Notes: a model not told the origin generated them from the sequence alone. Shown: positions 42,810 to 52,284, counted from the first letter of the stretch. The stretch: 64,000 nt of DNA from an uncultured Spirochaetaceae bacterium (GCA_944388955.1 CALXKJ010000001.1:62001-126000); one strand, 5' to 3'. Made by a program: numbers and translations.

Positions 42810-44096
42810 ATGCTGCTAAACATGACTATTGCGAACTTCAAGTCCGTGAAGTCTCCACAGACAATCAGCTTCCAGGCTGTAAAGGATTCACGCCTTCCAG
42901 CTTCCAAGGTGATTGAAATCAACGAGCGTCTGAATGTTATCAAGACGAGTGCGATCATTGGCCCGAACGGGGCGGGTAAGAGCTCTTTTGTGCGTGCGCT
43001 TGAAGTGCTTAAGCGCATTGTCATGGCTGAAGATAATGCAGAGAACCCTCTTCAGGGTGCTTTGACAGGAACGACATTCGCATATGGCATCGACAAAGCA
43101 ACTCCCGCTACGATTTCTATTGAGGTGCTTCTCGATAAAGGCGAGCCTGGAAATGATGAGAAGCCGCTTACGATAGCTGTATACACTCTGAAAGCAAATA
43201 AAGAGAAAATCTATGAGGAATCTCTCTATTACATCCTGAATAACTCACGGAAGCTCATGTTCCAGCGTGTGCTGCAGGATGATGGGCAGTACGCATACCG
43301 CTTCGGTAAGAATTACCGCGGTGAGAAGAAGAGACAGGCTGCGAAGCTTCCTGAGAACAGGACATTCCTCGCGGGCTCTGCAAGGAAGGGCGGACATACA
43401 TCACTTGAGCTTTACACATGGTTCGAAAAGAATCTTCACATCCTTCCGATGGGTGTTTCCACGAAGGCTGAAGCGTATGCATGTGAAATGCTCAAAGCCC
43501 ATCCCGGCTGGGGTGAGCAGATCCTCAATTACCTCTGGGCTCTTGATATCACAGATATCAACAGAATTGAGGTCAGGACAAATGACAAGGGTGAGGATCA
43601 CCTTAGATTCACGCATATATATGTCAATGACAAGAAAGCAGAGGGCTACGCCAGCATGTTCGCCGGTGAAAGTCTTTCGCTCCGACGTCTTGTAGTGATG
43701 GGTTTTGCCTTCTTCGAGGCGTTCATCACCGGAAAGACGCTTGTTATTGATGATTTCGGTCAGCTTCTGCATCCAGACGTGCTCTGCCACCTTGTTGAGA
43801 TTTTCGAGAACTGCGACAAGGAGAGCCAGCTGCTTGTTGTTGACTGCAATCCATCGCTGCTCCGCGAAGGTCTTCTCCGCCGTGATGCAATCTGGTTTGC
43901 GCAGAAGGATCAGGAAAGCTCAACAGTCTACTATTCGCTTTCAGATTTCAAAGGTGCGCGTGGCCGCGTGACAACAGCTCAGCGTTATATCCAGGGCGCA
44001 TTCGGCTCACTCCCGATTATCAGTGAGTTCTGGTTCACCCATGATGGCACGCCTGTCGAGCCCGAGAAGGAGGAGGTAAGCAATGAAAACGCGTAA
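42810..44096 (+). CDS. RloA/AbiLi-type AAA15 ATPase, divergent
   Basis: A 428-aa P-loop ATPase of the AAA15/RloA group, the partner of RloB in two-gene anti-phage or abortive-infection systems (AbiL type). Walker A GPNGAGKSS is at 51-59. The Walker-B region reads LVIDDFGQLLHPDV (from 311) where relatives have a DE pair, and the usual TTHD switch histidine position reads VVDCNPSLL (from 343). C-terminal AIWFAQKDQESSTVYYSLSDF and YIQGAFGSLP fit the family. So nucleotide binding seems kept while hydrolysis residues have drifted. It overlaps the next gene by 14 nt. Confidence 0.8.
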   Translation: MLLNMTIANFKSVKSPQTISFQAVKDSRLPASKVIEINERLNVIKTSAIIGPNGAGKSSFVRALEVLKRIVMAEDNAENPLQGALTGTTFAYGIDKATPATISIEVLLDKGEPGNDEKPLTIAVYTLKANKEKIYEESLYYILNNSRKLMFQRVLQDDGQYAYRFGKNYRGEKKRQAAKLPENRTFLAGSARKGGHTSLELYTWFEKNLHILPMGVSTKAEAYACEMLKAHPGWGEQILNYLWALDITDINRIEVRTNDKGEDHLRFTHIYVNDKKAEGYASMFAGESLSLRRLVVMGFAFFEAFITGKTLVIDDFGQLLHPDVLCHLVEIFENCDKESQLLVVDCNPSLLREGLLRRDAIWFAQKDQESSTVYYSLSDFKGARGRVTTAQRYIQGAFGSLPIISEFWFTHDGTPVEPEKEEVSNENA

Positions 44097-44724
44097 GAAG
44101 AATATCACACAGCCGAAATCAACATTGCTGCTTGTCTGCAAGACTGAAGCCGAGGCTCTCTACTTCTCACAGATGAGGAAGGATTGCCGCTATGTGAATC
44201 TCACTGTAATGCAGGTTCCTGAGAGCAAAGGCAAGAATCTTCAGACTCTTATAGATTTCACCGGAAGGGAAAGAAGCAAAGGCCGCTTTGATTCAGCCTG
44301 GGCGCTTTTCGGATTCGATGATTTCGGCATCGGTGTTTCCGATGTGAAGGAGATGGAGGAATATGCGGAGAAGAAGAAGGTCAAGATGCTTTACTTCAAT
44401 CCTACATTCGAGCTCTGGTTCCTCCTGCATCTTGGTACGCCTGGCGCATTCATCGCAGACGCTTCAGCTATCAAGGAGAAGGTGAAGACCGGTGTGCTTG
44501 GCGGAAACGAATTCAGTGCGGCATACCTTCTCACGAGTGGACTTAATCTCCACATAAGGCTCTTCCCTCTGCATTCCAAGGCTGATCTCGGCGCGAGAAA
44601 TTACAACAGTACTGCAAAGCTTCAGACAGGTCTGGATGCGACGACAATGCCATTGTTTGATGAAGATATCGAGGCAATCTGCGGTAAGGCAGATATGTCC
44701 CATAACCAGAAGGCACGCCGCTAG
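44083..44724 (+). CDS. RloB/AbiLii-type Toprim-like protein, divergent
   Basis: A 213-aa partner of the preceding ATPase. The RloB hallmark NPTFELWFLLHL is at 106-117 and a Toprim-like beginning LLLVCKTEAEALYF is near residue 15. The usual acidic EG and DxDD positions are altered (CKTEAE at 19-24; FGFDDFG at 76-82, with G in place of the first Asp). It may therefore be weak, inactive or repurposed as a nuclease. It ends 2 nt before a membrane LuxR-type gene. Confidence 0.75.
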   Translation: MKTRKKNITQPKSTLLLVCKTEAEALYFSQMRKDCRYVNLTVMQVPESKGKNLQTLIDFTGRERSKGRFDSAWALFGFDDFGIGVSDVKEMEEYAEKKKVKMLYFNPTFELWFLLHLGTPGAFIADASAIKEKVKTGVLGGNEFSAAYLLTSGLNLHIRLFPLHSKADLGARNYNSTAKLQTGLDATTMPLFDEDIEAICGKADMSHNQKARR

Positions 44725-44726
44725 GA

Positions 44727-45623
44727 ATGGAGGCGTTACCACTTCTTCTGTCCCTCTTCTCCCTCGCCATCGTGAGCATGGATCTCGCGCTGGCGATTGT
44801 ATGGGTTCGCCGTACTAAGCCATCCTGGGCTTGGGCGTTATTGTCATTCATAGCTTCCTTGCTGGGGGCTGTGGTGCTTTTCGCCCTTGACCAGTATTCT
44901 TTTCTTGTCTTCACGGGAACGGCAAGACGTGTGCTCCACTATATCTGGGAAAGCATACTGATTGCAGACTCTGCTTTTATTCTCGTGCTGCTTTTTTTCT
45001 TCGCGAACTGGCTTATCGCGCGGCCAATGTCCATGGCTGAGAAGGTAGTAGCTTTCGCTTTGGGGGCTATCTACCTTGTCGTTTCAATTCTATGGATTAT
45101 CTTTGACTCATCGCTTTTCTCTGTCCTGCAGTATATTTCATGGACACTTGCGGTAATCTATTGCATGACTGTCATGCTCAGAGAGCGTAAGAATGTCGAG
45201 GAGAAAGCTGTCAGGACAGTATGCCTGACGCTTGCAATCGTGTCGCTTACGATGCTTCCTATAGTCATCACATCCATTCTTTTCCGTTATATGCGGATGA
45301 TTTCAATCCCGATTGTATGCAGCGCTTACACGATAGCTTTTCTTGTCTTTCTCTTCGTTGCTGTCGCCAGAACTGAATCCGATGGTACTGGCGATGAGAA
45401 GGGGAGTCTTACATTCGAGACCGTCAGCGAGCGCTATCATATAACGGAGCGTGAATTCGAGGTTATCAAGCTTATCAAAGCGGGGCTTACGAACAAGGAG
45501 ATAGCCTCGGAGCTTTCCATATCTGTCAATACAGTCAATAACCATATTCAGAATATTTTCTCGAAAACGGAAGTCAGAAGCCGCATCGATCTGCTGAATC
45601 TCTTGGAGGAAGCGTCATGGTGA
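44727..45623 (+). CDS. Seven-TM membrane protein with LuxR-type HTH
   Basis: A 298-aa protein with seven predicted TM segments over residues about 5-215 and a C-terminal LuxR/GerE HTH (ITEREFEVIKLIKAGLTNKE through the following helix to RIDLLNLL). This is a one-component membrane-bound regulator that could sense an envelope or small-molecule signal. It begins 2 nt after the RloB-like stop and its 3' end overlaps the esterase gene by 7 nt, so all four genes look cotranscribed and coupled. Confidence 0.85.
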   Translation: MEALPLLLSLFSLAIVSMDLALAIVWVRRTKPSWAWALLSFIASLLGAVVLFALDQYSFLVFTGTARRVLHYIWESILIADSAFILVLLFFFANWLIARPMSMAEKVVAFALGAIYLVVSILWIIFDSSLFSVLQYISWTLAVIYCMTVMLRERKNVEEKAVRTVCLTLAIVSLTMLPIVITSILFRYMRMISIPIVCSAYTIAFLVFLFVAVARTESDGTGDEKGSLTFETVSERYHITEREFEVIKLIKAGLTNKEIASELSISVNTVNNHIQNIFSKTEVRSRIDLLNLLEEASW

Positions 45624-46504
45624 AGCTGGAGTATACCGTTCCTGTAACCTGGTATAAGGGAGTTTATCAGGATGTTAAGGGAGCTGTAAGTGCTGCGCGT
45701 CCGTTTTCTCTTGTCCACACTGAAAAAGCGAAAAAAGCTATCCTTTGCCTCCATGGCTATGCCGGGTATCCGGGGGAGATGGTCCGTCCCGCTACTGATA
45801 TCAGTGAAAAAGGTTTTGATGTCTATGTCCCAAGGCTTCCGGGAATGGGCACCACAGGTGAGGACTTCATGCGCTCGAGGCGCAAAGACTGGCTCGGCGT
45901 CGCTGTAAATGCCGCAAGGGATCTGAAGGCAAAGTATGATGATGTCTTTATCGTTGGTCATTCAATGGGCTCAGCGCTTGCGATACTTGCCGCAGCAGAG
46001 TGCGGCATAAATCGTATCGTCACTGCTTGCCCTGCGATAAGCTATTCAGGCTGGAAACCTCCAAGACCGTTTCCAGTAATGCTTCTCTTCTCTCTTCTGA
46101 AGAAGCGGATTCCCACCGCATGGCATCATCAGAGCGAATATGTCCTTTATTATGAGAATGCGCCTTGCGATGATGATTATCTTGGCGGTGAGTACTGGTC
46201 ATGGGTGTATATAAGAGAAGTCTATGAGCTCATGAAGCTTATGAAAGAAGCTGATGACGCTCTTTCTTCTCTCGATGCTGATATCCTCACAATCTCCGGC
46301 GGAAAGGATCTCACTGTGGGTGATAAATCCTCCCTGGAAATCATGGAAAAAGGAAGAGGACAGAATAAGCATGTCCATATTCCTGAGTGCACACATTTTC
46401 TCTATTATGATATCGACAAAAGCGGTGAGGAAAAGGCTGTGAGCGCGACTCTTGACTGGCTTCTGAGGCAGTCATCTTCCTTCAAGCCATTCTATCCGTC
46501 TTGA
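45617..46504 (+). CDS. Alpha/beta hydrolase (carboxylesterase/monoacylglycerol lipase-like)
   Basis: A 295-aa alpha/beta hydrolase. Oxyanion region LCLHGYAGYPGEM, nucleophile elbow VGHSMGSALA, acid in ISGGKDLTV and His in CTHFLYYD form a standard catalytic triad. The GGAGG ribosome site lies inside the LuxR gene end. Likely a short-chain ester or monoglyceride hydrolase. The 3' end overlaps the convergent hydrolase gene by 33 nt. Confidence 0.85.
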   Translation: MVKLEYTVPVTWYKGVYQDVKGAVSAARPFSLVHTEKAKKAILCLHGYAGYPGEMVRPATDISEKGFDVYVPRLPGMGTTGEDFMRSRRKDWLGVAVNAARDLKAKYDDVFIVGHSMGSALAILAAAECGINRIVTACPAISYSGWKPPRPFPVMLLFSLLKKRIPTAWHHQSEYVLYYENAPCDDDYLGGEYWSWVYIREVYELMKLMKEADDALSSLDADILTISGGKDLTVGDKSSLEIMEKGRGQNKHVHIPECTHFLYYDIDKSGEEKAVSATLDWLLRQSSSFKPFYPS

Positions 46505-47281
46505 AATCATTTTCCTCACATACGGTTTCTTCCAGAGAAAGTCATAGCCATGCAGAGTGCCTTCTGTCTCTGAAAGAGCTGTATCAGTCCCCAGCGCTTT
46601 CAGCTCACTAGCGATGATTATCCCCTCGTCGTGAAGTGCGTCATATTCAGCTGTTTCCACAAATGCTTTTCTTATGCCTTGCAGATTTCTTTCAGGTGGA
46701 ATACAGGACGCAAGATAATGCTTAACCATCCATCTGTTGTTTTTAGCATTCCACATAGGTGTATTGATGTATTTCCTCATCGATTCGGTTTCATAGTCCA
46801 GCATCACGACAGGATAGATGAGCATCAGATCGGGTTTGCGTTTCAGCTTAGATACCGTATGGATAGCAAGGAAGCCTCCGGCACTGTCGCCCTCGATGAC
46901 AGAGAGATTATCGAGGCTCTCTGCTAGCTCGAGGATTTTCTCCAGTGCTTCAGGATGATGATGGAAAGGAAGGAGAGGATAGTCAGGCATTATGACTCTA
47001 TATCCACACGCCGCGTAGAGGGAAGCTGCCTTTCTGTGATGTGAGGCCGCTGGGAAGGCGAAGGCACCTCCGTGTATTGATAACAATGTCCCTTTCTCTG
47101 TAGACGATGATGTGAAGATTGAGCATTTCATTCCATTGAATACCATCCGCTCCTCTTTCACTCCGTTTACTGGTTTTGCGAGGTATGACAGAAGACGCAT
47201 TGAGTGTGAAAGGAAAGCAAGGAGACTGCTCATTCTGAAATGCATGATGGATAGCATCCTGATATCCTTTTCAATCTTCAT
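46472..47281 (-). CDS. Alpha/beta hydrolase fold-3 (HSL-type) esterase
   Basis: A 269-aa esterase of the hormone-sensitive-lipase class: oxyanion motif SIHGGAFAFPA, nucleophile IEGDSAGGF, acid in EYDALHDEG and His in TLHGYDF. It is unrelated in subfamily to the hydrolase on the other strand. ATG 47281 is preferred because TAGAAT on the minus strand lies 7 nt upstream and no ribosome site is seen; an in-frame ATG at 47290 is an alternative. Confidence 0.82.
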   Translation of the reverse strand: MKIEKDIRMLSIMHFRMSSLLAFLSHSMRLLSYLAKPVNGVKEERMVFNGMKCSIFTSSSTEKGTLLSIHGGAFAFPAASHHRKAASLYAACGYRVIMPDYPLLPFHHHPEALEKILELAESLDNLSVIEGDSAGGFLAIHTVSKLKRKPDLMLIYPVVMLDYETESMRKYINTPMWNAKNNRWMVKHYLASCIPPERNLQGIRKAFVETAEYDALHDEGIIIASELKALGTDTALSETEGTLHGYDFLWKKPYVRKMISRRIEWLEGR

Positions 47282-47369
47282 AGTTGTCATTCTACCGCTT
47301 TCAGAGAGAAGTGTGCCATTGATGTAAATACGTAAAGATAATAAACTCCGGATGTTTAGGAGCAGATTG

Positions 47370-48845
47370 ATGGAAGTTCGAGTTCGCTATGCCCCGTCTC
47401 CAACTGGGCTACAGCATATCGGCGGTATCCGTACAGCGCTGTTCAATTACTTCTTTGCCCGTGCAAATGGAGGTAAGTTCATACTCCGCGTTGAGGATAC
47501 GGATAGGGAAAGATACTCAGACGAGTCTCTTGAGGATCTTTATAGCACCCTTGACTGGCTAGGCATCAAATGGGATGAAGGTCCTGTTGTCGGTGGCCCA
47601 TATGGTCCATATATACAGTCAGAGCGTTTTGACTTGTACAAGAAGTACGCTGAGGAACTTGTTGAGAAAGGCAGGGCATATTATTGCTTCTGCACGCCTG
47701 AGCGTCTTGAGGAAGTCAGGAAAGCGCAAGCCGCATCCAAAAGTGAATATCAGGGGTATGACAGACATTGCGCACATCTTTCTGATAGTGAGATCAAAGA
47801 GTATCTGAGACAGGGTATAAAGCCTGTTATCAGATTCCGCGTCCCTACAGAAGGCAAGACGACTTTCCATGATATTATCATGGGCGATATAACACGTCGT
47901 AACCGTGATATCTCCCCAGATCCTATTCTTCTTAAAAGTGACGGATTCCCGACTTATCATCTGGCTAATGTCGTGGATGACCACCTGATGCACATAACCC
48001 ATATAATGCGCGCTCAGGAGTGGATTCCGTCAGGTCCTCTTCATGTGCTTCTCTATGAAGCGTTCGGCTGGGATGTTCCTCAGTATTGCCACCTTCCGAT
48101 GGTCATGGGAAAAGATGGACAGAAGCTTTCCAAGAGACATGGCTCGACAGCTGTGCGTGATTTCCGCCAGAAGGGGTATCTCCCGGAAGCTATCCTCAAT
48201 TATGTCACGCTCGTGGGCTGGTCGCTTGACGGCAACACTGAGTTCTTCTCCAAGGAGCAGCTTGAGAAGTGCTTCACAATGGAGGGAATACACAAGTCAC
48301 CTGCAGTCTTTGACTACAAGAAGCTTGATTGGTTCAATGGCCAGTATATAAGGCAGTGCGATAACGATAGACTTGCTTCTCTCATAGCGCCATATCTTGA
48401 GGAGGCGGGTTTTGTCTCATCTCCTCTTACAGATAATGACAAAGCCCTGATTGCCCGCATTGTTCCTCCTGTCAAGGAGCGCATGAAGGTGCTCTCTGAT
48501 GTGGTTCCTCTCACGTCATTCCTTTTCCGTGATGTACCAGTTGTGGATAAGAGCGTGTATGTGGCGAAGGGCTCTGATGAGGAGAAGACAGGTGAGGCTC
48601 TGAAAAAAGCTTCCGCCATACTTCTTTCAGGTCTCAAGGAAGGAAAGGATGAGGAAGTGATAGAAACAGAGCTTGCAGCCCTTGCTTCTGAGTTTGAGAT
48701 AAAGGTTAATGGGGTATTCCAACCCATAAGAGTCGCAATAACGAATTCTACAGTATCGCTTCCGCTCTTTGACTCGATCAGGCTTCTGGGGCTTGATGAG
48801 ACAGAGAAGAGACTGAAGCGCGCAATCAGTTTGTTTGAGGAGTAA
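47370..48845 (+). CDS. gltX: Glutamyl-tRNA synthetase
   Basis: Class I synthetase, 491 aa. HIGH-type motif in RYAPSPTGLQHIGGIRTALF, DPILLKSDGFPTYHLANVVD, and KLSKRHG as KMSKS. ATG 47370 has AGGAG 7 nt upstream and begins exactly where homology starts; the open frame starts 18 nt earlier. It heads a gltX-glyS-tyrS run. Whether it is discriminating or also charges tRNA-Gln cannot be told here. Confidence 0.95.
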   Translation: MEVRVRYAPSPTGLQHIGGIRTALFNYFFARANGGKFILRVEDTDRERYSDESLEDLYSTLDWLGIKWDEGPVVGGPYGPYIQSERFDLYKKYAEELVEKGRAYYCFCTPERLEEVRKAQAASKSEYQGYDRHCAHLSDSEIKEYLRQGIKPVIRFRVPTEGKTTFHDIIMGDITRRNRDISPDPILLKSDGFPTYHLANVVDDHLMHITHIMRAQEWIPSGPLHVLLYEAFGWDVPQYCHLPMVMGKDGQKLSKRHGSTAVRDFRQKGYLPEAILNYVTLVGWSLDGNTEFFSKEQLEKCFTMEGIHKSPAVFDYKKLDWFNGQYIRQCDNDRLASLIAPYLEEAGFVSSPLTDNDKALIARIVPPVKERMKVLSDVVPLTSFLFRDVPVVDKSVYVAKGSDEEKTGEALKKASAILLSGLKEGKDEEVIETELAALASEFEIKVNGVFQPIRVAITNSTVSLPLFDSIRLLGLDETEKRLKRAISLFEE

Positions 48846-48849
48846 TAGA

Positions 48850-50178
48850 ATGGCTGAAGTTACAATGGATAAAATAGTATCGCTTTGCCGCCGCCGCGGC
48901 TTCATATTCCAGTCCAGCGAGATCTATGGTGGTCTCAATGGCGCTTATGACTACGGTCCGATGGGCGTGAATCTGAAGAACAACATCCGTGATTTCTGGT
49001 GGAAGGAAATGACGCAGATGCACGATAATATCGTTGGGCTTGATGCTTCGATTCTCATGCATCCGCGTGTATGGGAGGCTTCAGGCCATGTCTCCAACTT
49101 CACAGACCCGATGGTCGATTGCAAATCATGCCATTCTCGCTTTAGAGCTGATCAGATTGATCTTACAGCTCCGTGCCCGGTATGTGGCAACAAAGGCACA
49201 TTCACGGAGCCAAGGAATTTCAATCTCATGTTCCAGACACATATCGGACCGACGTCCGATGCCGCATCGGTTGTCTATCTGAGGCCAGAGACTGCGCAGG
49301 GAATCTATGTCAATTTCAAGAATGTGCTTCAGTCTTCACGTGTCAAGCTTCCATTCGGTATCGCGCAGGTCGGAAAGTCTTTCCGCAATGAAATCACGAC
49401 AAAGAACTTCATCTTCCGCTCGTGCGAATTCGAGCAGATGGAGATGCAGTTCTTCTGCAAGCCAGGCACAGATGAGGAGTGGTTCCCGTACTGGAGAGAG
49501 CAGAGAATGAACTTCTATAAGAAGATGGGTATACATCCAGAGCATCTGAGATGGCATCAGCATGGGCCGGATGAACTGGCATTCTATGCTAAGGATGCTT
49601 ATGATATCCAGTTCCTCTTCCCGATGGGATGGCAGGAGCTTGAGGGTGTTCATTCCCGTACGGATTACGATCTCACACAGCACCAGAAGTTCTCCGGAAA
49701 GGATCTTACATATCTCGATCCTGAAACACAGGAGAGATATGTACCATATGTCGTCGAGACATCTGCAGGTCTTACGAGAAACGTGCTTATGGCGCTTTCA
49801 GATGCCTATGATGAGGAGCCGACACCAGAGGGCGATACAAGGACAGTCCTCCATTTCCATCCTCTTATCGCACCTGTCAAAGTTGCTGTGCTTCCGCTTG
49901 TCAAGAAAGACGGACTTGCTGAATACGCTACCAAGCTTGAGCATTCTCTCCGCTCGGATTTCTTCACATTCTATGATCAGAGCGGTGCTGTCGGCAGAAG
50001 ATACAGGAGAATGGATGAAATCGGTACGCCTTACTGCGTGACTGTAGATTATCAGACGCTGGAAGATCAGACAGTGACTGTCCGCTTCCGTGATTCTATG
50101 AAGCAGGAAAGAGTCAGCGTTGATAAGCTTGTACAGTTCATCAACGACGCGATGAAGAACTATCAGAGGGTACTTTGA
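48850..50178 (+). CDS. glyS: Glycyl-tRNA synthetase, alpha2 type
   Basis: Class II synthetase, 442 aa, of the single-chain (dimeric, non-alpha2-beta2) type. The N-terminal RRRGFIFQSSEIYGGLNGAY, an inserted zinc site CKSCHSRF and CPVCG, motif 2 FRNEITTKNFIFRSCEFEQME and the C-terminal anticodon domain are present. ATG 48850 follows GAGGAG. The stop overlaps the tyrS ATG. Confidence 0.95.
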   Translation: MAEVTMDKIVSLCRRRGFIFQSSEIYGGLNGAYDYGPMGVNLKNNIRDFWWKEMTQMHDNIVGLDASILMHPRVWEASGHVSNFTDPMVDCKSCHSRFRADQIDLTAPCPVCGNKGTFTEPRNFNLMFQTHIGPTSDAASVVYLRPETAQGIYVNFKNVLQSSRVKLPFGIAQVGKSFRNEITTKNFIFRSCEFEQMEMQFFCKPGTDEEWFPYWREQRMNFYKKMGIHPEHLRWHQHGPDELAFYAKDAYDIQFLFPMGWQELEGVHSRTDYDLTQHQKFSGKDLTYLDPETQERYVPYVVETSAGLTRNVLMALSDAYDEEPTPEGDTRTVLHFHPLIAPVKVAVLPLVKKDGLAEYATKLEHSLRSDFFTFYDQSGAVGRRYRRMDEIGTPYCVTVDYQTLEDQTVTVRFRDSMKQERVSVDKLVQFINDAMKNYQRVL

Positions 50179-51425
50179 TGAACAGTGCTATCCAGACACT
50201 TATCGATAGGGGCTTCGTGAAGGACTGCACGGATTATGAAGGTCTTTCCGAGCTGATGGATAAGAATCCTGTCACATTCTATTGTGGTGTCGATCCTACA
50301 GGTCCGTCCCTTCATGTCGGTCATATCGTGCCTTTCTTTGCTATGCACCATCTTCAGGAAGCCGGACACAATCCAATCTGTCTTGTAGGTGGTGGAACAG
50401 GATTAATCGGTGATCCATCTGGCAAGACTGAGATGAGAAAGATCCTTCCAGAGGAGACAATACGCGACAATGTGAAGAGAATCACAGGGCAGCTTGGCAA
50501 AATCGTGGATCTTTCAGACAATCCTCCAGCGGGGTGCGGCAAAGCAAGAATCATGAATAATGCGGACTGGCTTGTCGATCTTAATTACATTAAGTTCCTC
50601 AGGGATGTAGGTGTGTATTTCTCAGTGAATAGAATGCTTACTTTCGAAGGCGTGAAGCAGCGTCTTGAAAGGGGACTTTCATTCATAGAGTTCAATTACC
50701 AGCTTCTCCAATCATATGACTTCCATATTCTCAACGAGCGCGCTGGATGCCGCTTGCAGATTGGAGGCGCAGACCAGTGGGGAAATATTGTTGCAGGTAT
50801 CGATCTTATACAGCGCATGGGTGGTGAGGAGTGCTTCGGTCTGACATTCAATCTCATCATGCGCGCAGATGGAAAGAAGATGGGTAAAAGCGAGAAAGGC
50901 GCTGTATTCCTTTCTCCTGAGCTATATTCGCCATATGATTTCTATCAGTACTGGAGAAATGTCGCCGATGCCGATGCTGTCCGCTTCATGAAGCTTTTCA
51001 CATTCCTCTCTCTTGATGAGATAAAAGAGTACGAGGATCCGAAACGCAATATAAATGATGCGAAGGCCCGTCTTGCCTATGAGGTGACTAAGATCGTCCA
51101 TGGTGAGGAGGAAGCTGAGAAGGCGAAGAGCGCAGCAGCTGCTCTCTTCTCATCTTCAGCACCGGTTTCAAAGGAAGGTATGCCAAGCGCGAAGATAGCG
51201 GCAGCGGATTTCGAGAATGGTATCGGAGTGCTTGATTTGTTCACACGCTCAGGTCTTACTTCATCAAATGGTGATGCAAGGCGCCTTGTAACTCAGGGCG
51301 GAGCTGAAATCAACGGAAAGAAAATCTCCGATCCGAAAGCTGTGGTAACCACTGCCGATCTGGATGATGGAGAGCTTCTTCTCAAAGCTGGCAAGAAACG
51401 ATTCATGCGGGTTATTGCGGAATAA
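50178..51425 (+). CDS. tyrS: Tyrosyl-tRNA synthetase
   Basis: Class I synthetase, 415 aa, with HIGH-type SLHVGHIVP, Tyr-site FQLLQSYD-like NYQLLQSYDF, QIGGADQWGNI, and KMSKS as KMGKSEKGAVFL. The C-terminal S4 domain begins near GLTSSNGDARRLV. The ATG shares its A with the glyS stop (TGATG), so translation is coupled. A strong terminator follows. Confidence 0.95.
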   Translation: MNSAIQTLIDRGFVKDCTDYEGLSELMDKNPVTFYCGVDPTGPSLHVGHIVPFFAMHHLQEAGHNPICLVGGGTGLIGDPSGKTEMRKILPEETIRDNVKRITGQLGKIVDLSDNPPAGCGKARIMNNADWLVDLNYIKFLRDVGVYFSVNRMLTFEGVKQRLERGLSFIEFNYQLLQSYDFHILNERAGCRLQIGGADQWGNIVAGIDLIQRMGGEECFGLTFNLIMRADGKKMGKSEKGAVFLSPELYSPYDFYQYWRNVADADAVRFMKLFTFLSLDEIKEYEDPKRNINDAKARLAYEVTKIVHGEEEAEKAKSAAAALFSSSAPVSKEGMPSAKIAAADFENGIGVLDLFTRSGLTSSNGDARRLVTQGGAEINGKKISDPKAVVTTADLDDGELLLKAGKKRFMRVIAE

Positions 51426-51433
51426 GCAGCTGG

Positions 51434-51457
51434 GCACGGGGAGACCCGTGCTTTTTT
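51434..51457 (+). terminator. Terminator of the gltX-glyS-tyrS run
   Basis: Perfect 7-bp stem GCACGGG/CCCGTGC, GAGA tetraloop, six T. Confidence 0.93.
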
Positions 51458-51496
51458 CATGTTTCTGTTTTTTTTCATTTTCTTTTAATTTTCGCC

Positions 51497-51505
51497 TGCT
51501 ATATT
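51497..51505 (+). promoter_or_regulatory. Extended -10 promoter of the PepSY gene
   Basis: TGCTATATT is an extended -10 after a T-rich stretch; the ATG at 51526 has GGAGG between. Confidence 0.55.
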
Positions 51506-51525
51506 TCAGCCATGGAGGAAAGAAA

Positions 51526-52278
51526 ATGAAAAACAGAAGACTTATTGTATTATGTGTTATTGCACTTTCGGCGGGAATTCTCTTCGGCGCTGTCACTAGA
51601 GATGAGGCTATTGATATCGCGCTCAGCGATGCTGGCATCACCAAGGATGCAGCTGATACTCTCAGAATCCATCGTGACTATGATAATGGACGTGAAGAAT
51701 ATGAGATTGAGTTCCGCTCTGGCTCATCAGAATGGGACTATACGATTGACGTGGAGACTGGAAACATAACCGGTTATGATTATGAAGTGAAGAATGCACC
51801 GGCGCCTATAGCACCAGCAGTTTCCGCTCCCAGTCATCACCCAGAGCATTTGCTCGATAGAGCAGCGCTTGAGGAGATAGCGCTCTCTGATGCGGGTTTT
51901 GGACGCAGAGATGTGTCAGCGCTGAGAAGCGAGCGTGATTATGATGATGGAATGGAGATACTTGAAATCAGCTTCAATAATGGCGGCAGGAAATATGAAT
52001 ATGACGTTCTTGCGACAGGTGAGATTCTCAAGGCTGAGTGGGAGCTGAGAAGAGAGCCTAGAGGCAGAAGCGACGCGCGTCTTTCAGAGTCTGATGCTCA
52101 GCGTATCGCGCTGGAGGCAATCGGTGGAGATACAGATCGTATCGTAGTCTGGGAAGACAGGGATGACGGACGCTTTGTATATGAGTGCGAAGCTGATAAA
52201 GATAACTACCGCTATGAGATAGATATAGACGGAACCGGAGAAATCCTTTCTGTGAAACGCTCACTGAAGCTCAGGTGA
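51526..52278 (+). CDS. Secreted protein with three PepSY repeats
   Basis: A 250-aa exported protein. Signal peptide MKNRRLIVLCVIALSAGILFG, then three PepSY-type units near residues 22-90, 110-180 and 190-248. Each has the A-x-x-IAL-x-x-AG start and an E-Y-E/DY-x-IDV-x-TG-E-I end (DYTIDVETGNI, YEYDVLATGEI, YRYEIDIDGTGEI). PepSY domains are proposed to inhibit peptidases or act as envelope chaperones. A terminator follows. Confidence 0.85.
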   Translation: MKNRRLIVLCVIALSAGILFGAVTRDEAIDIALSDAGITKDAADTLRIHRDYDNGREEYEIEFRSGSSEWDYTIDVETGNITGYDYEVKNAPAPIAPAVSAPSHHPEHLLDRAALEEIALSDAGFGRRDVSALRSERDYDDGMEILEISFNNGGRKYEYDVLATGEILKAEWELRREPRGRSDARLSESDAQRIALEAIGGDTDRIVVWEDRDDGRFVYECEADKDNYRYEIDIDGTGEILSVKRSLKLR

Positions 52279-52284
52279 TGAATC

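Noticed and set aside
42810-44724. PARIS (AriA-AriB) or OLD nuclease system
   Set aside because: NPTFELW and size identify the second protein with RloB, not AriB/DUF4435, and there is no ATPase-Toprim fusion as in OLD.
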